Below, in pieces: positions 52,667 through 62,324 of a stretch of 64,000 bases of DNA. Each line of letters opens with the position of its first letter. Positions within the stretch are counted from its first letter, which is position 1. The notes below the pieces were generated by a model. It had not been told where the DNA came from, made no database searches, and was given only the letters and a program-made list of their open reading frames with translations. The translations under genes and the position numbers were made by a program. The stretch is from NCBI GenBank assembly GCA_041391665.1, contig JAWKNO010000001.1, forward strand, positions 1,054,001-1,118,000, in the 5' to 3' direction. Source of the DNA: Bacteroidia bacterium (GTDB taxonomy: Bacteria; Bacteroidota; Bacteroidia; J057).

Positions 52667-53251
52667 CTACAACCCCAGCGAAACTCCCGCGCTGATTGTA
52701 CCAAATGTTGTAATCCCCGTTTCTACAAAAGGGGCAATATTAGGTTTGATATAATATTTTGCGCCGAGTGAAGGACCGAAACGCAATCTGGTTTTGAGTC
52801 TTGTACCGCCATTTGGCAGCGGACCTTCTTTTGCGCGATAGACCACGTTTTCATAGGAAAGAAAAGCCGTGGCATAAAAGTCCCATTTGCCTGTATTTAA
52901 TTCTCTGGAAGCTAATTGTTCAATCAGTGGCATAAAGCGGTAGGAAACGCGCCCCCCTACATTGATGACATGCCAGTTGTAGGCATAGCTGATTACGCCT
53001 CCATATTTAAAGCGCGAATAGGAGATGAATGGCCCAAAACTGAGTTCGTCAGTCAATCCATATTCCGCCTGCACAATGACCGGGAGGCTGAATGTGGTAT
53101 AGTTGCCGTAGTTGCCAAACCCACCGATACCAATGGCCGGGCTTATGGTAAAGTCTCTGACTGCGTGGTTTTGCGCCTGTGAGATATTTGCATTCAGCAC
53201 CAAAAGGCTGAAAAGTAGTATGGGGAAAAACCGGATATTCATGATTATCAA
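52667..53251 (-). CDS. Outer-membrane beta-barrel-like protein
   Basis: The protein has 194 residues with a signal peptide (FFPILLFSLLVLNANISQAQ). The rest is alternating aromatic/polar strands (VIVQAEYGLTDELSFGPFIS, INVGGRVSYRFMPL, FGPSLGAKYYIKPNIAPFVE) and fits a small eight-strand barrel. It ends in a hydrophobic residue (GVSLGL), as barrels often do. Its function is unknown. It lies downstream of the OmpA-like gene on the same strand with a 78-bp gap. Confidence 0.75.
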   Translation of the reverse strand: MIIMNIRFFPILLFSLLVLNANISQAQNHAVRDFTISPAIGIGGFGNYGNYTTFSLPVIVQAEYGLTDELSFGPFISYSRFKYGGVISYAYNWHVINVGGRVSYRFMPLIEQLASRELNTGKWDFYATAFLSYENVVYRAKEGPLPNGGTRLKTRLRFGPSLGAKYYIKPNIAPFVETGITTFGTISAGVSLGL

Positions 53252-53329
53252 TACGTTTGCTGTGGTAAATGTCTGTTGTTGTTACAAAGACATACGATTT
53301 TTCCCAAAGGTGGCTTCACAAATGTAAAG

Positions 53330-54307
53330 TTATTTTTCCACCAACTCTACCCGCCGGTTTTTCTCTCTTCCTTTGTCGTTTTTATTGGTGAATACCGGAA
53401 CCAGCATCCCTACGCCGTGTGGTTCAAGTCGTGTTTGGGCGATACTGTACTGATTCACGAGCGCTTTTACTACGGCATTTGCTCGGTCTTCGGAAAGTTG
53501 TTGATTGTAAGCGAATGTGCCTTTGGCGTCGGTATGTCCTACCACATAGAGGTTGAGCTGCGGACGGGCTTTCAGGAGTTTGGCGATTTCATCGAGTGCG
53601 GGTTTGGATTCAGGCTTGAGGGTGGCTTTATCAAAATCAAAATAAATCCCGTAAATCGCCACTTTTCCATACAAGTCGATATCGCGTCCCATCGCATCGG
53701 CATCCAGGGAAACCAATCCACCTTCCATTTCATCTTCCTCAATGATATCGATGAGAAATACAAATTCATTGTGCCGGTATAAATGTCCACCTACAACAAT
53801 ATAGACTGTGCCTCCGGGGCGTTTGAGTTTTGCTGCGATATAACATGAGCCGCCCGAATCAGACGATCCCTGGTGGAGTTTGATCCCCGAATTGGTGGGG
53901 TAGGGGTTGGGAATGTAGGCAGTGCCCAGCCAGGTTCCTCCCCCGACGTCTTTTTTTACATTTCGCTCTTCAAATACACCTTTGGCGAGAACTTCAAATC
54001 CTGCTTTTTCTATGGCTTGCAAATAGTTGCGATAGACTTCTGTGAGGGTTCTTTCGGCATGGAGTTCATAATAGCGGCGATAGATTTTGCCTTCGGTTTC
54101 GATCCAGTCGTCGATTTTTCGATAGCCGGTTTCGGGGCCGGTGGCGATTTTGTATTCGGCAAAATTTTGTTCTTCGCACCAGGTGAGTACTGAAGCCGGA
54201 TACCGCGTGATGAGCGGGTGATCTTCACAGCCGGCGGCGTCTTGTTGGGCAAAAGTAAAAGTGGATTTCAGGAGAAAAAATAGGATGAGCGTGCAGAATT
54301 TGTTCAT
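53330..54307 (-). CDS. OmpA-family peptidoglycan-binding protein
   Basis: This 325-residue exported protein has a signal peptide (LILFFLLKSTFTFAQQ). Residues about 20-210 are a domain found with OmpA ends in Bacteroidota (DHPLITRYPASVLTW). The C-terminal OmpA domain (about 215-325) has IYFDFDKATLKPES, VVGHTDAKGTFAYNQQLSEDRANAV and the arginine in KNRRVELV; it binds diaminopimelate of peptidoglycan. It probably anchors the outer membrane to the wall. The two-component genes upstream are on the same strand. Confidence 0.92.
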   Translation of the reverse strand: MNKFCTLILFFLLKSTFTFAQQDAAGCEDHPLITRYPASVLTWCEEQNFAEYKIATGPETGYRKIDDWIETEGKIYRRYYELHAERTLTEVYRNYLQAIEKAGFEVLAKGVFEERNVKKDVGGGTWLGTAYIPNPYPTNSGIKLHQGSSDSGGSCYIAAKLKRPGGTVYIVVGGHLYRHNEFVFLIDIIEEDEMEGGLVSLDADAMGRDIDLYGKVAIYGIYFDFDKATLKPESKPALDEIAKLLKARPQLNLYVVGHTDAKGTFAYNQQLSEDRANAVVKALVNQYSIAQTRLEPHGVGMLVPVFTNKNDKGREKNRRVELVEK

Positions 54308-54345
54308 GGCAGTTAGTTTTTGTTATATAGGTTTGTGTGTTTGTC

Positions 54346-54975
54346 TCAGACCAGCCGGTCTTTTAATGCCTTTCGCACAGCTTCAGCGCGGTTGTGGACG
54401 TGCAGTTTTTTGTAAATATTTTTGATATGGGCTTTGACCGTATTTGTGCTGACAAATATCGCTTCTGCAATGGTCTTGTAATTTTCTCCGTTGCACAGCA
54501 TGCGCAGTACTTCGGTTTCTCTTTCACTCAGAGGTGATTTCCCAATATTGTGAAAAGAATTTACGATCCGGCGTGCTATATGTGCACTCATGGGCGAACC
54601 GCCACTGTGCGCTTCCTGAATCGCCTTCAACAATTCTGCCGGAGGCGTCTCTTTGAGGAGGTAACCCGTAGCCCCTGCGCACAGAGACTCAAAAACAGAT
54701 TCATTGTCTTCCTGAATTGTCAGCATGACGATGTTCATGTCGGGCATTTTCTCCTTTAGTTTTCGCACACATTCAATCCCTGACATGCCGGGAAGTTCGA
54801 TATCCATCAGTACAATATCGGGCCGGTAGTCGGGTATGCCCAACAGTGCGGATTCTGCATCTTCGAATACCAGGTTGCAGGTAAAACCCGGAGAATTGTC
54901 AATGATCAATTGAAGAAGTTGCCGGATTTCGTGGTCGTCTTCTACAAGCGCTGTATGGATGATCGGAGTTTTCAT
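54346..54975 (-). CDS. LuxR-type response regulator
   Basis: This 209-residue regulator starts at ATG 54975 (14 further codons are open upstream). The receiver has VEDD near 8-11 and phospho-acceptor D58 (VLMDIELPGMSG), with K in LLKETPP. The LuxR helix-turn-helix near 150-195 is LSERETEVLRMLCNGENYKTIAEAIF. The propeller kinase gene ends 60 bp upstream and is its evident partner. Confidence 0.95.
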   Translation of the reverse strand: MKTPIIHTALVEDDHEIRQLLQLIIDNSPGFTCNLVFEDAESALLGIPDYRPDIVLMDIELPGMSGIECVRKLKEKMPDMNIVMLTIQEDNESVFESLCAGATGYLLKETPPAELLKAIQEAHSGGSPMSAHIARRIVNSFHNIGKSPLSERETEVLRMLCNGENYKTIAEAIFVSTNTVKAHIKNIYKKLHVHNRAEAVRKALKDRLV

Positions 54976-55035
54976 ACTCAAAGGTAATTTGTGAAAAGGC
55001 CTCCTGCTATTACCCAAAAGGGTGATTTTATCGGG

Positions 55036-58000
55036 TTATTCTGTAATTTTTTTTATGAAAGTTATGGCAGTTCCCAATCCGGGTGTTCCTTCGATATTCA
55101 GGGTAGCACCTGACTCTTCTGCCCGCGATCGCATATTGTGAAGGCCGTTTACCCGCAAAAGGTTATTCGGATCAAATCCCAGGCCGTCATCGGTCAACCT
55201 GACTACCAGCTCATTTTCTTTGCCGATAAAAGCAGCAAACCTCATTGTGTGAGCCTGTGAGTATTTCAGGCTATTGTTCATTGCCTCTTTAAATATCATC
55301 AGCAGATTGCGGCGGGTGGTGAGGTCAAGCCGAAGATCATATGATTCGGGTATCTCGTTCTGGAAATGAAAATCTATTCCAGAATGTTCCAGCAGGGTAT
55401 CTCCAAATTGTTTGATCCGCACTAACGTGGCCGAAAGCGAATCGTGTTTGGGATCCAGTACCCAGATAAAATCGCGCATACCGGAGGAGAGCTCTTTCAG
55501 ATTTTCTTCCACGCGGTTGAGGTATTCTGTCATCTGTGGATTTTCGGTTGACTGCTGTTTCATCAGGCCGGTGTAGAGCGAGATTTTGGTAAGTTTGTTG
55601 CCTGCTTCATCATGGAAGTCGCGGGAACTCCGCGCTCTTACATTTTCTCGTTCTTCCAGCTTTGCTTTTTCTATCAGTGACTGTGTGCGCATTTGTCTGC
55701 GGACTTCTTCCGTGCGATAACGAATAAATCCTGTAATCGCCAGCCCTGCCATCAGCAAATACAGTGCATACGCCCACCAGGTTTTCCACCAGGGAGGACG
55801 AATGAGCAACCGCACGGATGTTCCGGCTTCATTCCAACCCCCATCATTATTGGAACCTTTTACATGAAAGGTATAGGTTCCCGGGTCGAGATTGGTATAG
55901 GTCGCTACACGGTTGGATGCATCTGTATAAGTCCATTCTTCGTCAAATCCATCCATCTTGTAGGCGTATTTATTTTTCTCGGGTAAATGATAATTGAGCG
56001 CTGTAAACGAAAAAGACAATACCCGCTGCTGGTAGTTTAGTAGAATTTCCCGGGTGAACAAAATTGACTGTTCCAGCATAAAATCATGAGAACGCACGTA
56101 AGGGGCAACTCTGCCTGTCAGTACCGGATCATTAAACAAGCGAAAGCCTGAAATAACTACCGGAGGGATAAAGTCATTGTCACGGATTTTTGTGGGGTCA
56201 AAATATACCATCCCCTTATCCGAGCCGAAATACAGGATACCCTTCTGGTCTTTGTAACAAGCGCGGGAGACAAACTGGTCGGAAGGCAGGCCATCTCTGG
56301 CAAAATAATTTTTAAATGTCTCTGCTTTAGGGTCAAATTTTGAAATCCCTTTGTTGCTGGATATCCAGAGATTCCCTTCATCGTCTTCGAGAATACCGCG
56401 CAAAAATGCATTGCTCAGCCCGTTTTTTTCATTGTAAGAGCGGATAAAACCTTTTCCGGGTTCAAACAGGTGAAGCCCGGTCTCTGTTCCGACCCATATT
56501 TCCTTGTTTTTTGCCCGGTGTAAATATTTAATCACTTCATTTTTATAGCCAGCCCCAAGGTTTTGTTTGTGGTAAGTCCGGGTAGTTTTGTCAAAAGCAA
56601 ACAGTCCTAACTGGCTGCCAATAAGCAGGGAGTCCTCTCCTAAAGAGATAATATGAACGAAATGATTGGCTGAGTCAAAAGGGCAGGTTTCGATGGAATC
56701 TCTGTCCGGGTGAATCGTCATAATCCCTCTGTAGCTTGGAATCCAGACCTGGTCGTTTTTGTCAATAAATAATCCGTAGGATTTTTGTGTGCCAAGCGCG
56801 CCAGGATCGTTGGGTTTATAGGTGAAATGGCGGAAAACAGGCGAATTTACATCTTCTGTACGGGAAACAGAGCCATTACATGATATATATAGCCTGCCTC
56901 TTTTGTCAATAGAGATATCATTTACAAGCGGAGCAAATAATTCTCCCGGTGCCGAAAAATGTCTATATTCTCCAGAAATAACATCTATCCGGGTCAACCC
57001 TTGTTCTGTACTTATCCAGAGATTTCCTTTTGGGTCTTTTTCAATGGCTCCGACAACTGCGTTTGGCAGACTCTGTGGATTATCGGGGTTATGACCAATA
57101 ATCTGGAAAGGATATACATGGCCGGGCAACATCGTAATGCCTTTTTCTGTCCCGACCCAGAGATTTCCTGCGCGATCTTCGCAAAGTGCAAATACTACTC
57201 CGGATGGGAGGTTTTTATTGATGATTTCTCCATTTTTATATTGAAATAATCCCCCATATGATCCCAGCCATAAATTCCCATTGTGATCAAAAATCAGTTT
57301 CCGTATGCGGTTGGCAGCTATATTTTCAGGATATGGGAGTGTGTAGTGCTGGCTAAAATGCACCTGCCCTTCAGCGGTATCTGTTTGTGCCAAATAGGTG
57401 ATCTGCTGAAAGCCTCCGGGTTGCTGCCCTGTCCAGAGTGTGCCATCTGGGGCGGTGGTAATGTCATTCACAATTCCAGGATTGGGTCTTTCTGCCAACC
57501 CCGGCCAATGAAGGTAGTTTTTGAAGGTACGATTTTTTTTGTCAAACCGGAGCAGCCCGCTGGTAGTGCCCACCCACAGATATCCTCGCTCATCTTCTCC
57601 AATTGTAAAAATGCTTTTGATCTGTCCGCCGGGGTCTTCGGGTTTGTTGATGTGCCGGATGAATGAAATATTTCCCGCTGCATCTTTTACTACCTGATTT
57701 AACCCGCGGGAAGTTCCCACCCAGATGGTGCCTTCTTGATCCTCAAACAGGGAAATTACTTCGTCGGAGCTAATGGTCGTTGAGTCATGGGCGTCGTGCC
57801 GGTATCGGTAAAAAACTTCTTTCCCCGCATCATAACAATTGAGCCCACCGCGAAGGGATGCGATCCAGAGTTTGCCCTCGCGATCTTCCATGATATCGTA
57901 AAGATTATTGTTGCTGATGGAAGTCGAATCTTCCTGATCATGCCGGAAGGTGGTGAAATGATACCCGTCAAAACGATTCAGACCGTCTGAGGTAGCGACC

Positions 58001-58155
58001 CAGATAAATCCCTGATTATCCTGAAAGATATCTCTGATTGTATTTGACGAAAGGCCGTGTTCGGTAGAATAGTTTACAAATTGTTGCCCCAAAATATTTG
58101 AGCAAATCTGCAGGAAACCGGCTATCAGCAGATATATCTTGATCGTGCTTTGCAT
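55036..58155 (-). CDS. Periplasmic propeller sensor histidine kinase (HisKA_3 type)
   Basis: This 1039-residue sensor has a signal peptide (IYLLIAGFLQICSNILG) and about 14 periplasmic propeller repeats of the form IRDIFQDNQGFIWVATSDGLNRFDG. A Y_Y_Y domain follows (YAYKMDGFDEEWTYTDASN). A membrane helix near 775-800 precedes the kinase with H848 (RDFHDEAGNKL) and an HATPase domain (KEAMNNSLKYSQAH, DDGLGF). It should sense a polysaccharide or other outside ligand and phosphorylate the LuxR-type regulator directly downstream. Unlike the 7.7-kb protein it has no fused receiver or AraC/cyclase output. Confidence 0.95.
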   Translation of the reverse strand: MQSTIKIYLLIAGFLQICSNILGQQFVNYSTEHGLSSNTIRDIFQDNQGFIWVATSDGLNRFDGYHFTTFRHDQEDSTSISNNNLYDIMEDREGKLWIASLRGGLNCYDAGKEVFYRYRHDAHDSTTISSDEVISLFEDQEGTIWVGTSRGLNQVVKDAAGNISFIRHINKPEDPGGQIKSIFTIGEDERGYLWVGTTSGLLRFDKKNRTFKNYLHWPGLAERPNPGIVNDITTAPDGTLWTGQQPGGFQQITYLAQTDTAEGQVHFSQHYTLPYPENIAANRIRKLIFDHNGNLWLGSYGGLFQYKNGEIINKNLPSGVVFALCEDRAGNLWVGTEKGITMLPGHVYPFQIIGHNPDNPQSLPNAVVGAIEKDPKGNLWISTEQGLTRIDVISGEYRHFSAPGELFAPLVNDISIDKRGRLYISCNGSVSRTEDVNSPVFRHFTYKPNDPGALGTQKSYGLFIDKNDQVWIPSYRGIMTIHPDRDSIETCPFDSANHFVHIISLGEDSLLIGSQLGLFAFDKTTRTYHKQNLGAGYKNEVIKYLHRAKNKEIWVGTETGLHLFEPGKGFIRSYNEKNGLSNAFLRGILEDDEGNLWISSNKGISKFDPKAETFKNYFARDGLPSDQFVSRACYKDQKGILYFGSDKGMVYFDPTKIRDNDFIPPVVISGFRLFNDPVLTGRVAPYVRSHDFMLEQSILFTREILLNYQQRVLSFSFTALNYHLPEKNKYAYKMDGFDEEWTYTDASNRVATYTNLDPGTYTFHVKGSNNDGGWNEAGTSVRLLIRPPWWKTWWAYALYLLMAGLAITGFIRYRTEEVRRQMRTQSLIEKAKLEERENVRARSSRDFHDEAGNKLTKISLYTGLMKQQSTENPQMTEYLNRVEENLKELSSGMRDFIWVLDPKHDSLSATLVRIKQFGDTLLEHSGIDFHFQNEIPESYDLRLDLTTRRNLLMIFKEAMNNSLKYSQAHTMRFAAFIGKENELVVRLTDDGLGFDPNNLLRVNGLHNMRSRAEESGATLNIEGTPGLGTAITFIKKITE

Positions 58156-58442
58156 TTGCTAAAGTTACAAAGCCCTTAGCATTTTACGAAATATGGGATT
58201 TGGGAGAAATGGAATCTATGATTTCCCTAAAATGATCCGAAGAATATTGGATTTCTGATTCAATCAGTAAGGATTATAAGAAAAAGATACATTACTTCCC
58301 GAGATTTTTATTCAAAGGACGCGTCTTTGCACGCGCGGTTGAATCCTCCGGATTTTAAATTACTAACAAAAAATTTGCTTTTCTTTGGCAGGTAAACCGA
58401 CAGCCTATTAAATCTCTCTTTGCAAATATCGGAATTGTTGTT

Positions 58443-59822
58443 TTGCTAAATCTCCTGATCAAGCCAGTATGGCTGCTCATTGAGATGGAAGTGCAAAACC
58501 AGGTAGGTCATACAGACTGGGGGTTATACTCCGGACTGTTTTCTTTTGGGTTTTTGTTTATCGCTTTTTCAGATATGGGGGTAAGCCAGTATATCACGAA
58601 GACTCTGGCTTCAGACCGTGGACTGCTGCATTCCTACTTTCCCAATCTCCTGACATTCAAACTGGTTATCAGCATATTTTATCCTTTTATTCTGGTGGGG
58701 TTGGGATGGCTGATGGGCTATGATACGCATGAACTGTATTTTTTACTCCTCCTCTGTCTGGTTCATGCAGGAAACCAGCTTATGGCTTATTTCCGGGCAG
58801 GATTTCAGGCTTTACAGCAATTTACCCTCGATGGGATACTCTCTGTCTTTGAACGAGTAATCTTGATGATTCTGGTCGGCTATTTATATATGACCAGCCT
58901 GAATATCGAACGGTTTATTTATATCCGGGTATTAACGGCTTTGCTGGGAAGTGCTGTATTTTACTTCCTCTTTGTGTGGTTGCATGGCTGGATTAAACCC
59001 AAAATGGATACGAAGCTGATCCGTCAGGTACTGAAGCTCAGTTTCCCGTTTGCTATGATGACGATCCTTTATTCAGTCCACGACAAGGTCGATCAGGTCA
59101 TGTTGCTAAGAATCGGTGGTGCAAAAGAGAATGGATTGTATGCCGGGGCTTACCGCTGGCTGGATGCATTCAGTATGTATATGTGGACGGTTCTTCCTAT
59201 ATTTTTTGCACGTTTTGCTTATGTTATCAAAGACTTTAAGGCGCAGGAGAGATTACTGCATTTCGGGCAGGTGATTGTTGCCCTGCCCATGGTTTTTGTC
59301 AGTGTATTCGTTTTTTTCTATGGAGAGAAGTTGCTCTTTCTGTTTGGAAAGAGTTCGGCAGCGGAAATCACGGTTATGAGTGCCTGCCTTCGGGCGTTGT
59401 TTGTAGCGGTTTTATTCAACGGAATATTTGCCATATTCAGCACCCTGCTTACCTCAACGGATCACGAAAAATTTGTGAATCGCCTGGCGGTATTCAGCAT
59501 ATTGATCAACGTGATTCTCAACTGGATTTTTATCCCGGCTTACGGCGCTGTTGCATCTGCATGGACAACGGTAGCCAGCTACGCTTTTTTGGATATCGCC
59601 TATGTATTTTATATACGCAAATATATTCCGGTAAAAATCCCCTGGATACAAATGGGGAAAATTGCTTTGGCTGGCATATGTACTGCAGGAATATTTTTTC
59701 TTTTCGGTAAAACTTCGCTGGAATGGTATTGGACGACCCTTATCGCCGGTGTCGGACTGGCGGCATTCAGCATACTTTCCGGACTGATTTCCCTTAAAAA
59801 AATCAAAACATTTACGGTATAA
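58443..59822 (+). CDS. Polysaccharide flippase (Wzx/MATE-like), start uncertain
   Basis: This 459-residue membrane protein has about 12-14 helices of the oligosaccharide-flippase family. Typical regions are GLYSGLFSFGFLFIAFSDMGVSQYITK and VFSILINVILNWIFIPAYGAVASAWTTV. It moves lipid-linked sugars across the inner membrane. The start is not clear: TTG 58443 is in the middle of the first hydrophobic helix. The frame is open back to 58359 with plausible residues (NKKFAFLW...NRQPIKSLF) but no ATG, GTG or TTG start before 58443. The real start may be ATT 58359. The glycosyltransferase gene follows after 4 bp. Confidence 0.87.
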   Translation: MLNLLIKPVWLLIEMEVQNQVGHTDWGLYSGLFSFGFLFIAFSDMGVSQYITKTLASDRGLLHSYFPNLLTFKLVISIFYPFILVGLGWLMGYDTHELYFLLLLCLVHAGNQLMAYFRAGFQALQQFTLDGILSVFERVILMILVGYLYMTSLNIERFIYIRVLTALLGSAVFYFLFVWLHGWIKPKMDTKLIRQVLKLSFPFAMMTILYSVHDKVDQVMLLRIGGAKENGLYAGAYRWLDAFSMYMWTVLPIFFARFAYVIKDFKAQERLLHFGQVIVALPMVFVSVFVFFYGEKLLFLFGKSSAAEITVMSACLRALFVAVLFNGIFAIFSTLLTSTDHEKFVNRLAVFSILINVILNWIFIPAYGAVASAWTTVASYAFLDIAYVFYIRKYIPVKIPWIQMGKIALAGICTAGIFFLFGKTSLEWYWTTLIAGVGLAAFSILSGLISLKKIKTFTV

Positions 59823-59826
59823 TTGT

Positions 59827-60963
59827 ATGGCCCGTATCTGTCATCTTACCCTATTAAATCCTGCTACTCATACGCGGATTTTTGCCAAAATCGCCCGATC
59901 ACAACTGGCGCTGGGACACGAGGTAATGGTGGCCGGTCAGGACGAATCCCCTCATCCATATCTCTGTCAGGGTGTCACCATTTTTCCACTAAAACCCTTT
60001 CGAAGGCTGTCTCCTCAACGGATATTGGCCCAGATTCGCATTTTGAGAACTGCCGTCCGGGCCAGGGCGCATCTTTATACGATTCATACTCCTGAGCTGA
60101 TTTTTGTTGCGCTTTTTTTACGGTGGTTTCGGGGAGCAAAAATCATTTACGACGTTCACGAAGATTATGCTGCCAATATCCGCTATGGCAAACATTACCC
60201 CGCCTTTCTGAAATATCTGCTTGCTGGTGGTGTGCGGTTTATCGAAAAACGATTTGTCAGCCAGACCGATGCCATCAGTTTTGCGGAAGCGTGTTATGCG
60301 GGAATATTTGATGAACCAAAGGGAAAACGATTTTTTCTGCGAAATAAATTTCAGATGTCTGTCCCCCTGGCTGACTCAGAATCCCTTGTTCCCCCATTTC
60401 CCTACCTCCTCTATACTGGTACCATCGCAGAAGACTGGGGAATATTTGAAACAATCGCGTTGTGGAAAAAAATGAACCAGGTACAGCCGATAAATCTGGT
60501 CGTAGCCGGACATAGCCAGGATTTCAGGGTATTGCAGAAACTGGAAAGAATGGTAGCTGAATCTGGATTGGAAAACCAGTTTACCCTCATCGGTGGTGAA
60601 AAATATGCCGCCCACAGTGTGATTCTTTCGTTGATTAAAAACTGTACTTTTGGCACGGCCCTTTACCGGATGGGCGTTCATATCAGCGGGAAAATCCCCA
60701 CAAAGTTTTACGAATATATGGCATTCGGGAAACCCCTTGTTTTCACTTCTGATCCTTACTGGAATGGGTTAAACCAACAGATGGAATTTGGGGTTCCTTA
60801 CGATGATGTGACAGATATTTCCGCCCTTCTGGAGGCCATTGCAGAGAAAATCGCAAATCCCGAACCTCACCGGAAGGAAGATTTTCACTGGTCCGGAGAG
60901 GAAGGGGAATTGCGAAAAATGCTCTTATTCGTGCTGGAAAATCAGAATTCGAGTTCGACCTGA
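59827..60963 (+). CDS. Glycosyltransferase family 4-like protein
   Basis: This 378-residue GT-B fold enzyme has an N-terminal ARICHLTLLNPATHTRIFAKIARSQ and IIYDVHEDY, and a C-terminal donor-binding part with KIPTKFYEYMAFGKPLVFT. It probably adds a sugar to a surface glycan precursor. It starts 4 bp after the flippase gene, so the two form an operon for cell-surface glycan synthesis. Its 3' end overlaps the convergent lysA gene by 22 bp. Confidence 0.92.
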   Translation: MARICHLTLLNPATHTRIFAKIARSQLALGHEVMVAGQDESPHPYLCQGVTIFPLKPFRRLSPQRILAQIRILRTAVRARAHLYTIHTPELIFVALFLRWFRGAKIIYDVHEDYAANIRYGKHYPAFLKYLLAGGVRFIEKRFVSQTDAISFAEACYAGIFDEPKGKRFFLRNKFQMSVPLADSESLVPPFPYLLYTGTIAEDWGIFETIALWKKMNQVQPINLVVAGHSQDFRVLQKLERMVAESGLENQFTLIGGEKYAAHSVILSLIKNCTFGTALYRMGVHISGKIPTKFYEYMAFGKPLVFTSDPYWNGLNQQMEFGVPYDDVTDISALLEAIAEKIANPEPHRKEDFHWSGEEGELRKMLLFVLENQNSSST

Positions 60964-62201
60964 TTGCGCATAATATCGTCGAAGGATTCGCGCTTACGGA
61001 TGAGTTTTGCTTCCCCGTCGATGATCAGCACTTCCGCCGGGCGGTAACGGGAATTGTAGTTAGAACTCATGGTAAATCCATAAGCACCCGCATTTCGGAG
61101 ACAGAGAATATCCCCTTCGCGCACTTCATTGAGTTTGCGGTCCCATGCAAACGTATCCGTTTCGCAGATATATCCGACGATGGTATAAATCCGAAGAATG
61201 CCTTCCGGGTTGGATACATTAAAAAGCTCATGGTGCGAGCCGTACATCATCGGGCGAATGAAATGATTGAGACCGGAGTCCATTCCTACAAAAACCGTCG
61301 ATGGCGTTGGTTTGATCACATTCGTACGCATAAGAAAAAAGCCCGATTCGCTGACCATATATTTACCAGGTTCAAACCAAACCTCTACTTCTTTCCCGTA
61401 TTCTTTGGTGAATGCAGCATAAGCTGTGCGGAGCTTTTCGCCTATTTCTTCAATATCAGTAATGATATCGCCCTCTTTATACCCGACTTTAAATCCACTG
61501 CCAAAATCAAGGAAATCCAGATCTTTGAACTCATGGGCAAGATCAAACATGATCTCAGCACTTTGCACATAAGATCTGGCGTCGAGAATATCAGATCCTG
61601 TATGAACATGAAGTCCGGAAACACGGATACCTGCGGCTTCCACAATTCGCTGTACATGACGTCGCTGGTAAACAGAAATGCCAAATTTGGAGTCAATATG
61701 ACCTACGGAAATTTTGGTATTTCCACCGGCGAAAATATGCGGATTAAAGCGAATCGCGCAGGGAACGGTACCGCCAAATTCATTACCAAACTGCTCAAGA
61801 ATGGAGATATTATCAATATTAATGACAACCCCCAGTTTTACGGCAGCTTTAATCTCTTCAAAAGAAACACAATTGGGGGTATAGATAATATCTTGAGGGG
61901 CAAAACCAGCTTTAAGCCCCAGGCGAACTTCCTGATAAGAGACGGTATCGAGGCCACCACCCAACTGTTTTATCAGCTTCAGGATATTGATATTGCTTAA
62001 TGCCTTGACAGGGTATTTGATTTTGCAGTTTAACCCTTCAAACGCCTTGACCATACTATTGTATTTTCGGCGAATGACTGCGGCATCATATACATACAAT
62101 GGAGAGCCAAACTCCTGGCAGATATCCAGCAGGTCTAACCCCTGAATTTTGTAGCGCCCGTCTATCAACGCTAACTCCTGAGACTGTTCTGAAGCGGACA
62201 T
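60942..62201 (-). CDS. lysA: Diaminopimelate decarboxylase
   Basis: LysA removes CO2 from meso-diaminopimelate to give lysine. The 419-residue enzyme has the PLP lysine in KYPVKALSN, the glycine-rich phosphate loop GSGFKVGY, HVHTGSD, and the second-subunit catalytic CETDTF. The N-terminal 15 residues are variable. It overlaps the convergent glycosyltransferase gene by 22 bp. A broad-specificity ornithine/arginine decarboxylase of this fold is the alternative, but the length and motifs favour LysA. Confidence 0.94.
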   Translation of the reverse strand: MSASEQSQELALIDGRYKIQGLDLLDICQEFGSPLYVYDAAVIRRKYNSMVKAFEGLNCKIKYPVKALSNINILKLIKQLGGGLDTVSYQEVRLGLKAGFAPQDIIYTPNCVSFEEIKAAVKLGVVINIDNISILEQFGNEFGGTVPCAIRFNPHIFAGGNTKISVGHIDSKFGISVYQRRHVQRIVEAAGIRVSGLHVHTGSDILDARSYVQSAEIMFDLAHEFKDLDFLDFGSGFKVGYKEGDIITDIEEIGEKLRTAYAAFTKEYGKEVEVWFEPGKYMVSESGFFLMRTNVIKPTPSTVFVGMDSGLNHFIRPMMYGSHHELFNVSNPEGILRIYTIVGYICETDTFAWDRKLNEVREGDILCLRNAGAYGFTMSSNYNSRYRPAEVLIIDGEAKLIRKRESFDDIMRNQVELEF

Positions 62202-62324
62202 TTTGTGATTATGAATTAATGAATGGTGAAAATTAAATTTTTTACACAGAAATATACATGGAAGCTGAGGCAGATTTACTGTGACTCAGGCCCATACGTC
62301 GCCATAAATAAAGTTAATGTGAGC

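Noticed and set aside
58301..58350. Structured RNA or terminator before the flippase gene
   Set aside because: TTCAA and TTGAA arms with GC-rich interiors are visible around 58311-58332, but pairing is poor and there is no T tract.
61230..62000. Plus-strand open frame of 256 codons
   Set aside because: It is antisense to lysA, which is intact and well conserved.
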